A DNA stretch of 64,000 nucleotides, taken from contig CM056877.1 in assembly GCA_029876055.1 (NCBI GenBank), forward strand, positions 868,001 through 932,000. Direction: 5' to 3'. This DNA comes from Madurella fahalii (taxonomy: Eukaryota > Ascomycota > Sordariomycetes > Sordariales). Below, piece by piece: positions 22,701-34,489 of the stretch (positions are counted from its first letter, which is position 1; each line of letters opens with the position of its first letter). A program made the translations under genes and the position numbers. The notes below the pieces were generated by a model. That model worked only from the letters and a program-made list of their open reading frames with translations, searched no databases and was not told the DNA's origin.

Positions 22701-25114
22701 ACGGTGCAGCGGGACGGTGCGGGTCAGGAAGCCGACCAAGAAAAGAAAGGGGGCCCAGCAGATAATGGCTCTACGCAACCACCAGCTACATTCCCCCCGG
22801 ACTCGGTGCGGGTAGGTTCTGCGAGCCAGGAACAGAAAACGGCTCGGCAAGAGAAGATTGGGCCCTCGAATACCGGTGATAAACAAGCTCCAGTCACATC
22901 TCAAGCAGACCCACAGGGATCAGCAGGTCATTCAACTTCGGTCATGTTGATGCACCCAGCAGACGCATTCGGCAAGCAGCTACTAGAGATTTCCCAAGCG
23001 ATCATACGCCGATTCCTCCCCAAAGATGAGCACTCGATATATCATGCTGTGTGTGAGCGGTTCTGGGGCAGCGTGGATGAGGCTATCCGGGTAAGCACTC
23101 AACGGCCGGGCTTTTCCTCAACGCAAGGCCCAAGAAATAAGTTAAGAAGTCTGAAGTTTTCTGACGGTTATTCTAGCAAGTCCGATGGTCTACCGAGCCG
23201 TCGGGTGCATTGTGGACAATCCGAGACGTCGACACCATGTCTGGAGCTGCAGGTGGAAGCGGAGGGGTGACAGCGAAGAGGCCGTATGCCGGGTGCACGG
23301 CTTGTTCCATGGCCACGAAATATCCGTCGGCATCAGCCGCCCTCCAGCATCTCCATACCGTCCATTTCGAGTGCCCCCTAGGAGAACCGGCCGCAGGCAA
23401 AACAAAGGACAGGCCGCACGACGACCCTTGCTATGCATACATCAAGTCGTTGACCGACACGCATTCCAACGCACCGGAGATTGAGAACATAGCAAAGGAG
23501 TTCATCAGCCACCTCTCAGACTTCTCGGGCAGCCTCAACAAAATCCAGTGGCTCATCGCTACCAACTCGCAGGACAATCCTCACCGACGCCGATCAGGGC
23601 CGAACCTGCCCCAGCCCCCCACCAAACCGACCATCCGGCCCCAGCTCCCCAGGAGTCTCGTGTACGCCTTCGACGAGCTTGTGTCATACTACATCCTCCA
23701 AGCCAAGCGCCTCTCGCTCCAGAACCGGGGAATCGGCCTCAGCGCGCGCAACAACGCCGACCTTGAGAGCTTGCAGGCCCTGAATCGGAGCGAGAGACTG
23801 GCCCTCCGCTGCAGCGACATCCGCGCTCGCTTGCAGGGCTATCTGCAGCAGGCGCGGCGCGACGTCATCCTCTCGCGGGGCGCCGGGCACGGGGGCGCCA
23901 GCGGCGCTGGCGGCGACGACGACACCGACACAGCGGCGTTGGGCGTGCAGGCCTTCGACACGACCTCGTTCATGCGTGCGCTTGTCCGATCGGCCCTCGA
24001 CACCACCTTCTCGGCACCGCTGCCGCCGAAAAGGACTGCCGGAACCGGTGCCAGTGTCGGGCCTGGGAGGCTGAAAGTTGGCAAGCATATCCAGGTGTGG
24101 GACGTGGTTGGGATGTACAGCGAATACAGCAAGCATCTACACGTGGAGGCTGCTCGTCGGCCTCGACGGCGTCTGTTCCTCGACATCCATGCGCTCGAAG
24201 ACGAGTTGGCGGCGCTTGAAGCGCTCTTGGACGTCAATCTGGATTGGATCAATCTGTGAGCGGACCCCGCCGGGGTATTTCCTTGTCTACGAAATACGGG
24301 GCCGTACTAAGCAGTGAGTACGGGCTAACGTCGAGTTACCGACAGGACCCTCGACAACTTCCCGGCGCCAGACAAGGCCTTTGCCGGTAGGCCGTGGATG
24401 GAGGACGAACGCAGCGCATGGAAGCGACGATACCGCGAGGTGCGGACCATGGAGGTGGAGCGGTACTACCTGCTTAGCCGGCGGGATGCGGTGCAAGCGA
24501 AGCTGGACGAGGTACAGAACCTGCAGAAGTCGGCGAGCGCGCTACGAGAGCGCGTCCGCCAGCTGATCGAGATCACGGACGAGGACCACGGCAAGGCCAT
24601 CCGCGTCTTCACCATCGTCACGGTGCTGTTTTTGCCCATGTATGTGCCGTCCTCGTCGCGCCGAGGAGAGGCCGTTGCTGCAGCGCAGACTCATTGTTGA
24701 TAAAGCTGACAACGCCGCAGGACCTTCGTCTCCGGTTTCTTTGGCATGAACACGGTCGACATCCGCGACATCGGAGCCACCCAGTCTCTCTACTGGACTA
24801 TCGCGGTTCCCGTCACCATCGTTGTGCTGGCCATTGCACTTGCGTATGGCTATAAGGGCGACGAGATCAGCGACTGGATCCGCGACAGGATCAGCCTCTG
24901 GAAGTCCAATCGGGTCCCAAGGTCGGCCGTTGTGGCGGCGCAAAGGAAGCCGCAGACATCTGCAACAGACGGCCGTCGGGCCGAATGGGCCGGGACGGAT
25001 GCTGGGGCGAAGGAGGTGTGGAGGACTGTCCGAAACTCGGTTAGGCGACGGAAGAGGAGGCAGGACATGGACATGACAAGAAAGTCCACCTTCCAGAGCG
25101 ATATCCTGCCCTAG
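19762..25114 (+). CDS. Large CorA-like membrane protein, eight exons, one frameshift
   Basis: Splice signals and frame give exons 19762-20678, 20749-20809, 20905-21262, 21333-21493, 21565-23090, 23177-24255, 24346-24639 and 24721-25114. Exon lengths sum to 4790 nt, one base short of whole codons; with one base restored near 21811-21820 the protein is about 1,596 residues. The first 300 residues are Arg/Ser-rich with a 19-residue repeat. A fungal middle domain follows (FQALERFVLSCPFISTRVRA), then a second RS-rich stretch and a CorA-like C-terminus with two helices. The first helix (VFTIVTVLFLPMTFVSGFF) leads into GMN at about 1474-1476, the signature of CorA Mg2+ channels; the second is LYWTIAVPVTIVVLAIALAY. 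Transport is not proven; related fungal proteins are often of unknown role. Confidence 0.82.
20265..20395 (+). repeat. 57-bp tandem repeat, two full copies and a partial third
   Basis: Units start at 20265, 20322 and 20379, each 57 bp. The first two differ at about one base and encode REYSPEGYRYREYSSRSRS and the same peptide with Ala for Glu. It lies within exon 1 of the CorA-like gene and likely varies in copy number. Confidence 0.9.
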
Positions 25115-25229
25115 GAGAAGTTTGCTAAGACTGGGTCACTGTGTTCACTATTTATGTTATTGTACAATACAGCCGAGGGAACTGTAAGGATGTTACCCAG
25201 AAACATGAGACTACTACACGAGCCATTGC

Positions 25230-27255
25230 TCAAACACAGTCCTCCCCCTTCGAGAACACACTGTTTACACAGTTCCAAAAGTCCACCTCATGCCTCTCAC
25301 TGCTGGTCTTGTCGTTAGGAACCGTCCTCGTCCCATAGCGGATCTCTCCAGCGCTCTGCTGGATGCTCTCGGCCAGGTCCTTGCCACTGGCAGCACTGCA
25401 GCCCTCGATGGTTCATAGCGGTGCGCATCAGACGGGCGGTCGAGAGGAAGCTATCGTGATCGCACAGGAGCACGCCGTGCGAGACGTAGGAGACAACAAC
25501 CACGGCCAGCACCTGACCGGCCAGGATGGCAGCCAGGACGCCGGCAGGCCGCCCCCACTTGACCTCGAGGCTCGTCACGATGAAGGTCTGCTCCGACGCG
25601 CCCTTCTCGCGCGTCACGCGCGGTAGCTGCTGCTCGGCGCCCATGATGGCCAGGATGGGGAGCCGGGCCGCCAGATGCGCCGTGTGCAGTGCGTACTCGG
25701 CCGGGACCGGCTTCGGATACCAGTCATCGCCGAGTTCGTCATGTCGCAGGGCGTTGAGGTTGTTGATGAAGTGCATCGTGTGCTTCTGGCTGCCGTACTC
25801 CTTGGCTCTGACCTGGCCGGCCGAGTATTGGTTGTACCTGCAGTCAAACAGACCAAAGCTGAGGAGGATGCCAGATGCGTATAGAAGTTTGTCCTCTAGG
25901 TAGCTGAAGAAGAGGTCGAGACTAAGGCTAGGTTCGCCATTGCCGTCTTTGAGGCAGGTTGTGCACTCGAAGAACGTAGCATTTCTCTCGTACCCTTTCA
26001 CGTAGCTAGGCCAGACATCGTTGTAGAGATCTCACCGTCACGGTTAGCGCACTGTCAAAACGTAAAGGGCACTGGTGAGGCCTCCTACAGCTAGTGATGC
26101 AGGCCGATGGGTTGTCTACTTGGGCGTAATCCCAGTGCATAGCCCGGATATAGTCGGTCGCCGGGCTGTAAAACGTGTAGATGCCGTCCAGGCTATGGAG
26201 GAACGCGGGACAGCTCGGCTAAAGATCGTCTTGTGATGAGACCGGTAAGCATTGGATCTGGCCGTCAAGGCAATAACTCAGCTAAGGAGCAGAGCAACCG
26301 GCTTACCTAGGCTTCCACCAGCCTGCCCTTTTCATAGGCGGACTCGTTGAAAAAGTTTCGGCCGGTGCAGCTCAACGGGCTGTGCACCACCCTGTCGAAG
26401 GACGGGTATTCATCCAAGCCGCGATACTCTCCGAGATCGTACGTGTAAGTGACCGTGCTCCCTTCAACCTCGCGGTCCAGGACCTGCCCGCTGATATATC
26501 TCATATTGTAGGTCGAGGGGCCCGACTGGTCGTACATAATACTCAAAGCCGTCAAGCCTGTCAAGGCATAGCAATTGCTCACCTGCCCTTTTCTCTCTTT
26601 GTCAGCCTTCGTTTTTCTTCACAGCTAGCCTTCGCCCTTTTGCTAGAACGATACTTGCTTAGATCGCGATCCGACGAATCTAGCTGCATACACTCCCGGG
26701 TGCCAAAGTCGTTGAGCATAACCGGGTAGTTCACCCCGGCGTTCTCGTTCAAATCGTACGTCAAGCCAAAGGTGGCGAGACTGAGGCGGCCAATGATGTC
26801 GAGAAGCAGGTATGCGAGCACAACTAGCGTCGTGATCGTCCGCCTCCCATTGTGGCAGTGATGGGCGATCAGCTTGAGTGACCCCTTGGGTTGGGCCATC
26901 CCGAGTATCAAGTCGACATCGCGTGGCGCGTGTGAGCCTACCGCACCAGCAGTGGCCAGGGGTGGACGGCGCCGAGCAGGCCGAGGAGGGAGCCTACCGA
27001 CAAGCTAGCCAACGCCGAGAACAGGATGGTAAGCGAGGTGAACAGCCGCCTGTCCCATGTACACAGGCTTCTCCTGCAGGAGTACGAGTAAACGATGATC
27101 ATGATGAGAATGCTGAAGAGAAGGGAGCAGCCGAACCGCCACAGAACGCCCTTCCATGGGAACCGTCCATGGCAGCCCGAGGGGACTAGTGCGCGTACGG
27201 AGCTGGCATAGGAGTGAGTTTTAGGAGCAACTTTTGAGCGGCTTGTCCGTGCCAT
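25230..27255 (-). pseudogene. Multi-pass fungal membrane protein, frame-disrupted
   Basis: A minus-strand gene starting with ATG at 27255. Segments in order: a basic N-terminus and two or three hydrophobic helices (27255-26941), a segment HAPRDVDLILGM...LLLDIIGRLSL, an extracellular-like part 26582-26307 with possible N-glycosylation sites, and an exon 26218-26089 joined by a 58-bp intron (26031-26088) to ACITS/YLYNDVWPSYVKGYERNATFF. A last helix AILAGQVLAVVVVSYVS and a tail ending at TGA (25230-25232) follow. The pattern fits a fungal transmembrane family near HET/NLR genes; no function is known. Disruptions are a frame break at 26938-26943 (fixed by one extra G), an unresolved junction near 26580-26660, an in-frame TAG at 26307-26309, and a frame change near 25404-25412. 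Real decay and sequence error both remain possible. Confidence 0.6.
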
Positions 27256-28843
27256 CAGCGTGTCGGGAGCGCGAGTAGTCCGAGTCTTCGCCCCAGGACC
27301 ATGGTCAGAGGGGGACGTCGCTTATTAAGATTATTGATAAAGCTCTGTGGGAGACTTCAAGTTCCACCAGATCTCGTACAGAAAATAGCGGTGATGTCTT
27401 GAAACCGGAGGAGGCAAGGACATACCATCAGTATATCTTCGATGAACTACCTGTCCCATCGATCAAGAGGTGCCTATCACAGTACCGCTTCCAACTTGTG
27501 CCAAGTCTGCCAGGGCCGGAGCGCGCGGGCACCTCCCCAGCTCCAGCTCGTTCTCGCATCCTCAGCTGCTGCATTGTCGGGAGATACCTGATCCGGTTGT
27601 GCGGCTGGGTATCCAGAGTCGGAGGTTACATAGCATTAATATTGTCCTTGCTTCGAACTTCTTCCAGCCACGTTCTGCAAGTGTGGATGCCAACGTCGCG
27701 CGCGGTTAGTCAGGATGTAATATTATCACGACCAACCCGAACCGGCGCAGCTACTGGAACCTTTGAAGGTTAGCTTCTAGCGCATCTCTAGTCGATTCCA
27801 ACGTCGTTATCACTCTTGATCCGATCCTCGTCTGCTGTCAATACTACATACGGCGCTTAGCTCACCAAGGCACGCTACTTCGCCTAAAGCCCACATGCAG
27901 AGGCCGACGTAGCGTCTTGGACTATCTGCGAGTTAGATGAGCTGCAACGAACTTCATGAATGTTCGTATTACTCACTGCTACAGGTAGCATAGTTCTTGG
28001 TTGATTACGCCTACACAGTCTCACTGCATATGCGCGTTTCAGCTCCTCCGCTCCGGGTCTAGTTTCGTTAACTCTAGGGCAGGGGCGAAGAGTGGCGGAA
28101 ACTTCGTAGAATGTTCCCGGATGCACATACGTATAGGTGGCAGCAGCTAGTCGAATGGGTGAAGGCTGCTTTATCTAACTACATCAGCGCAACCGTCGAT
28201 ACCGTAGAAACCATAAGCCAGCTAGCGACCTTTATCTTGGCTGCTATAGTGGCCCTCTACTACAGGCACTTCTCTTCCGCCACTCTCGAAGTGTTTTTCA
28301 TTAAGTGAATTATAAACATAAGTCCTATCCTACGCCTTATCTAGGCTACAACGAATGGGACTACAGCTTGAGTCAAGAACTTGCTGTTCTGGTCGCCGAA
28401 TTTGGCAAGGCAGCGCCCCTATTTCCGGGTGCCTCGACAGTGCGGGGCGCTTCGTCACAGCCAGGTACTCGGTACCTCCTATAGAGTGTGATGTAGAAGC
28501 GATTATCTGACCGAGTTGACTTTCTTGGGCGGCAATTCATATTCGGATCGCCCTAGATGAAATTTCCGACATTCTTATCGCTTTCTTCTCCTTGCTCCTC
28601 CGTGTGGTTTTGCCTGTCTCTCTGTGGCAGCTCGGGGTGTGCGTGTGTAAACGCCCTGCAGATCCGGGCAGACTTCTCGCGAGCCATCATATCTGGTTAC
28701 TACATGAACAACGCATCATGCCGCATGCGTGTTCATGATGAATGCCTGGATGAGGAATGCCCTTCAAAAACGGAGACATGGGCCTTTGACTAGGATAAAC
28801 GTACTTCGTGGGGATAGGAGGTGTGCACCACATTTATAACTCT

Positions 28844-28902
<59 letters not shown>

Positions 28903-29248
28903 ACACACACACATACACACACACACAAAACATAAAGCGGGATATCCGAAGCCAAGGTTTGCTTGAACCTGCAAAGCATGCGCTCGAGAGCTACCCCTCA
29001 CCAGCGCCGAAAACGGGGCTTGTCTTGGTACCCGGGAGAGACAGCTGTACAAGGGGCCAATGGCGGCAACGCCAGGCTATGCGGGCACCTCAACAATGAC
29101 AAGTACCTGCTACCCTCCGTCCCAGCCATCGCAACCCCACTTCACCCTTAGTTGTAGCTTCATGCCTCGAACTCAACGCCTGAACTTTCGGACTCAACCT
29201 TGAACCCATCGAACTCAAAGGTTCACCCTCGCACAGTTTCGTCAAGGC
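27256..29248. other. Region between membrane relic and NACHT gene
   Basis: About 2 kb. It holds a CA microsatellite (28846-28927), a 65-codon frame at 28111-28308 with one hydrophobic stretch (LATFILAAIVALYY), and low-complexity DNA. No gene is supported. The last 200 bp is presumably the NACHT promoter. Confidence 0.4.
28846..28927 (+). repeat. (CA)n microsatellite
   Basis: About 82 bp of CA dinucleotides with two interruptions by T. A typical polymorphic simple repeat. Confidence 0.95.
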
Positions 29249-32200
29249 ATGGACCCGGTAACAGCCGTCAGTCTCGCCTCGAGCATTGTAGCCTTTGTCG
29301 AGTTTGGTACGAAGCTAGTCAAGGGTGCCATAGAGATCTACGCCTCCCCTGATGGAGTGCTGGAGGATAATCGAAGCCGTGAAGCGGTTGCGCGAGACAT
29401 GAAGCGCTTTGCCGCACGCCTCATCGCCCCCGACACCACGCGTCTATCCGGTCAGGAAAAGATCCTATCAGGCCAGGAGAAGGCCCTCTGTGACCTCGCC
29501 ACCGAGTGCCAGCAGCTCTCGACTGCATTGGTCGAGCTGCTTGAGCGCATCAAACCTGGCGATGTGGCCTCCAAGAAGCTCAGTCTATGGGCGGCGCTGA
29601 AGAATAAGTTCTATGAAAAGGAGCGCGAGGACCTTGAAAAGCGCCTCGGCTTCTGTCGCGATCAGTTGGATCTCCACCTCAACTTTTCCACCATGACCTC
29701 GGTTGGTGCCTTGATCGAGTCGGTCAAGGACAACAGCGCAAAGCTCCAACAGTTGGAGGCCGCCATGGACGAACTAGTGTCCCTCGGCGCTAACGAGCAA
29801 CAGACGCTTCGTAACCTATTGAGTCTGCAGGAAGAAGCCCTCAACGCCACTATAAACGCGCGGATTCTGGATAGCCTAGCGTTCGACGGTATGCACGGCC
29901 GATACGACATGGTGAATAATGCCCATTACAAGACCTTTCGGTGGATTTTCGGCGACGACGACGCCGACTCCGAGTCTGACTTGTTGGGCTCTGTGACAAG
30001 CGACAACGATTCCGGCGATGACGATAGTCCGACTGGTAGTGACGAAGACGCCCCTATCGGCAGTGATGACCCGGAGGCACGACATCGCAAGAGAAGCGAG
30101 GAGTTGAGAGCACAGCACCGCAAAGAACTCGACGAAAAGGTTGAGAGGATGCGAAGTGATGCCCGCGCAAGATTTCTAGGCTGGCTCTCGTCCGGAAAGG
30201 GCATCTTTCATATATCCGGGAAGCTGGGATCCGGGAAATCGACGTTGATGAAGTTCCTGAGCGACCACCCTACCACTCGCGTATGTCTCGAAGAATGGGC
30301 AGGTATGTAATTCTCTGTCTAGGCTGGTGGTAGGCCCTCATATCAGTGTGCTGACTAGAGCCCCTCTCCGACATGCCCAGGCCGAAAAGAGCTCGTCCTC
30401 GCCAGTTTCTTCTTTTGGCAGCCTGGCTCGGATCTCCAGAAGTCGTTGAATGGTCTCTACCGTTCTTTGCTACATGACGTCCTGAGCTCTTGTCCCGAAC
30501 TGATTCCAGTCGTGCTGCCAGCTGCCTGGAAGCAGGCAAAGGCATTTGCGCGTGGGGCCCGTTCAAAGCTGTTGGACCTTCGAGAGAGTCTCATTCGCGA
30601 AGCTTTCAACCACCTTGTGACCAACAAGCGTGGGCCTTCCAGGCACTGCTTCTGCTTTTTCATCGACGGGCTTGACGAATATCAGGCCACGGCGCAATAC
30701 GACTACAAGGATGTTGTGCAGCTGCTATGCCGCTGGGCCGATGCCTCGCCCCTAAACGTGAAGCTTTGCGTCTCCAGCCGGGAACATAACGTCTTCATGG
30801 ATGCCTTTTCACCCTCTCAGAGATTACGGCTTCATGAATTGACCAGGCACGATCTTACGACATACGTCAAGGATAGGCTCGGTGGTTGGGACAAATCACA
30901 CCAAATTACCGAACTGGCCGACTCCATTGTCGAAAAGGCCAATGGCATTTTCTTCTGGGTATCCTTGGTGGTGAGTGAAATACGCGAACAGCTCGTGGAT
31001 GGAGCTGGGTCCGACCTGCTGTTTGCCATCCTCGACGACCTTCCTATGGAGCTGGGTGCCCTGTACCAGCATATTCTCGAGTGTCTCAGCGAAAGAAACC
31101 GTCAAAAGGCCTACCAGACTCTTGCAATACTTTGTATCGAAACTGAGCACAAGCGTTACATTGACTTCTCTCTGCTGCAATACAGCTTTTTCGACGCCTA
31201 CTGCAAGGATCCAGAGTTCGCCCAACGCCCCGAATTCGAGACACTTCATTCCGGCGCTGATATAGAAAAACGCAAGAAGGAGGGCCGTAAACGTTTGAAC
31301 GGGTGTTGCCGCGGTCTTGTTGATGCAGACGAGAGCGGCAAGCTCGACTTTGCCCACCGCTCTGTCTCCGAGTTCCTGCAGAAGCCTGCCATCAAGGACC
31401 AAATGGCCGCACACACAAACGGTTTCCACGCTGTGGACGCCTTCTCTCAGCTCGTCCTAGCCGAGATGAGGGTAACTAGCCGTTTTCGATACCGGGTCTA
31501 CGACCTCGTGAAAATGCGAGACATGCACGACCTCGACCAACCGCCCTTCGCTTTCCTACGCTGCTTGGAAGCGGCACAAGCCCAGGCAATTTGGGATCAA
31601 GTAGACAATTGCGCGGACTCGTTTGAGTTCATTGAGGTTCCCATCCGCGGTTACTCATGGGAGATCGGGGTGAGGCAACCAATGCCCGAACACACACACG
31701 AAGGGGACTACACACTCGAAATGCCGCTCCCTACGTACCACTTCCCCTGGCTCAAATCCCCCACATACACGCTCTGGAGGATTGCCAACGACCCCGAGGC
31801 AACCGACACGACCTCCAAAGCCGTGCTGCTCGCCTACACTGCCCTCTGGAACTGGGACGGCCAACCGACCTACCCCGTCCTTGACCTGCTCCTCGACCGC
31901 GGCATCATCACTCCCAACACGCGAACCCGCCTGATGCCCTACCATCGCTCCTTCTACTACTCCCCCGTCTATCTTGAGACGCACACCCAAGATGGTCTCT
32001 CCCTCTGGCAACTCTACCTCATCACTACGATGCACAAGTGGCTCTCCAATAGGGGGGGGACCTTGGACGCAGCGACCTCGCCGTTTGGGGGCACTACCAG
32101 CCGCCTGCTCCGGCACGGCGCCGACCCGCGCTTCCGCTTCTCCATCAAGGTCCTCGTGGCTCCGAACGAACCGGACGCGCCGGACACGCGGCTGGTGGTG

Positions 32201-32452
32201 CAGGAACACTTTTCCTTCGGTGATTCCGGCTGCTGCCCCGAGACGGTCTCCCTGCGCCGGCGATGGTATCCCGAGATACCCGACGACGACAACGAATATG
32301 CCAGGATACGGGACACTGCGACGCGGTGCGCGGATGGCGGTGGCGAGATATCTCTACAGGACTGGATTCGGGACCTCATGGGTGACTTTGAAGACAAGCC
32401 GGACCTCTTACGGCTCGTTCAGGAAAAGTTGGGGGAGCGTGCGTGCTCTTGA
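29249..32452 (+). CDS. NACHT-domain NTPase (NLR-like), one intron
   Basis: Exon 1 is 29249-30302 and exon 2 is 30381-32452 (intron GTATGT, branch TGCTGAC, CAG), giving 1,041 residues. The N-terminal about 230 residues are helical and begin MDPVTAVSLASSIVAFVEFG, as in many fungal STAND proteins. An acidic Asp/Ser linker lies at about 235-278. The NACHT core has a Walker A motif GKLGSGKST near 324-332 and Walker B FCFFIDGLDEY near 443-450. The remaining about 500 residues show no clear WD, ankyrin or TPR array, only weak ankyrin-like wording (LLRHGADPRF). Such proteins act in fungal nonself recognition and programmed cell death. The specific trigger is unknown; the intron falls about 20 residues after Walker A. 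Confidence 0.88.
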
Positions 32453-32997
32453 TCCAGGGGCTCTGCTACATTTCTGCCTATGCGTCTTACCTGGTCGTTG
32501 GTCCTCCAGTCCACTGCCACTAGCTCGCCGGCACTGCGGACAATCCAACTATGCGACCAAGTGTGCCTACCACGTAGCCTCCGCGGCGCGACAGCCGTCG
32601 ACACCAGCAAGGCGACCTTCCTGGAATTCGTGGCAGAGAACCTGAAGCATTCGGTGTATCTGGCGTCCGGTGTAAGAGCCCGTGGTGTGGGCAGGCTGTT
32701 GAAGGGGTGTGTTATCAAGCATTGCGAGAAACTGGCCTTCTTTCAAAGAATTGTGTCGGTTATTGGCAAGGTGTACCTGATAATCTGGCAGTACTGTTTC
32801 ACGAGAAACATGGATAAGTGTCAGGATATGTACTGTACACACTTGGGAGATGGCTGTATACGACGTTCATGCACCTATCAACTATGGCGGCATGGACAGT
32901 CCGCCTCTATCGCTGCCAGAGGTGAGGTCCGGGAGCAACAGTACGTCCATAGTACCCAATTACCGGGCGAAGTCAGAGATTATACGGAATTTTTTTT

Positions 32998-33028
<31 letters not shown>

Positions 33029-33553
33029 GGTAAGGAGTGTGACGAGGTCTGCTCAGTTCAGTGCTTTGATTCGGGCTGTCGAGCCAGCTCACGAGTCGTC
33101 GATGGAGGTTAAAACGTTATGGTTCAGCCAAGTGCAGCTTGTGGCACTCAAGGTGAAAGTCCTGGCGCGACGAAGCTAGGATAGCTAGGAGAGGTAATAG
33201 CTCAGGATACGTTAGGACGCGAAATCGTTAACTGCGGGGTAACACCGAGTAGCGTAACGAAGGCGTTGCGACTGGGTGAACTAGGAGCTGAAGCTCTCTC
33301 TCATCAATCCCTTTTCTTCCAGACGACTTCTACCAAGCCTCCCACCGAATTTAACCTAGTGCTTGGAGATGAGTCTCCCGGAAAGGCGACTCGCTAGGCA
33401 TACCGGTGTGGCCGAGCAATCCGAAAAGATAGCAAGGTACCTTATCGGCACAGAGCCTCTTCAAGAGTCGGGTACGGGCTTCTTTCATGTTCTCAGCCGC
33501 TCTCGCCGGAATTTCCCCCTTTCTCGCAACACTCACTTCACGCACAGCCCTTA
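32453..33553. other. Region after NACHT gene
   Basis: About 1.1 kb without a supported gene. It contains the T18/G23 tract at 32990-33030. Frames at 32480-33179 are fortuitous. Confidence 0.4.
32990..33030 (+). repeat. T18 followed directly by G23
   Basis: Eighteen Ts (32990-33007) and then 23 Gs (33008-33030). No other such tract occurs in the window apart from the G17 run at 17322. It may be a real low-complexity tract, a G-quadruplex former, or a base-calling artefact. Confidence 0.95.
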
Positions 33554-34489
33554 TTGAACGTCAAATCGATCAGTGAAGAATCTAACATAGTTCTCAGAAT
33601 CGCCGCCTTTGTAGCTGCCATAGCAGCTCTCATTTATGTTTCTTTGCAGACAACGGCCGCCATTGCTCAACATGTCCAAGTCAGCAGCCGATGCAGTCAG
33701 CGCGTCACAGGCGTCTTCGATCTCACGGCCGGCTCCTGGTTTCACGTATCGTCCATGGAATCCCCAGTACCGGATTCCTGTGCTAACTATGGCCGAATCG
33801 CTGCGTCATACGCTGCCCGGAATGGAACCGGGCCCATCCATGTCGGTCAACTTCCGTGCGGGACCCAGCTATAACAAGGAGCTAAACAGATATTTGGACT
33901 ACACCACTCCTCGTGTGGCTGCAGGAAAAGCGGGAAAACAGCGGAAAATACACTATGACCCGACAACCATATTCGCAATCTTGGCCACTATCTGGACCCC
34001 TTTCGGTTTAGCATTGTCTACCCTCTCCCTCTGCTTCTGCTTCGCCTCTGTATGGCTCTGCGAATGTTCGTGTACCTGCTATTTCAAATGCGGATATGAA
34101 CAGGATCTTCACGACAAAGGACCTGGACGCGTTGACTGTAACCCCATCTCCCCGCTCACCTGGCCCTGGAAACACACCATCCGCTATAAGTCCAACAGTG
34201 GTACCAAGCTTTCTACTTCTCCAGGACTTGGAGCCCGCAGCATGGTGCCAATTCTTGACCAATTATCAGGCTGCTTGGCGGGGACACGCCGACATGCGCT
34301 AGGAATGGGGACTAGCGACCATGGTCCCCGTTGATGTCTACAGCGCCACGATCGAGACCAGCATGGTTGATCTGCGCCTCCTCGCTTCCTTGGGCGGCAC
34401 GTTTCCTGCATGGGCTGAGGCCAGTGGCATCAGAACACCGCCCAATGATGCATCTACCTGTCCACTATCTCCGCGGCCGACCAAAGCAT
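33554..34489 (+). pseudogene. Decayed membrane-anchored fungal hypothetical protein
   Basis: Fragments in different frames line up as one protein. They are: an N-terminal hydrophobic helix and conserved phrase (IAAFVAAIAALIYVSLQTTA, then RVTGVFDLTAGSWF); TYRPWNPQYRIPVLTM; a hydrophobic Cys-rich stretch (ILATIWTPFGLAL then CFCFASVWLCECSC); and a C-terminal piece (WCQFLTNYQAAWRGHADMR, stop, EWGLATMVPVDVYSATIET) ending at TGA 34487-34489. The TAG before EWGLAT stands where a Trp would fit. At least two frame changes are needed. Family membership is from memory of similar fungal ORFs; function unknown. Confidence 0.5.

Noticed and set aside
23684..24252. Minus-strand frames over the CorA-like gene
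   Set aside because: Antisense shadows of an exon with strong family sequence.
28821..29099. 92-codon frame across the CA microsatellite
   Set aside because: His/Thr alternation is only the translation of the dinucleotide repeat.
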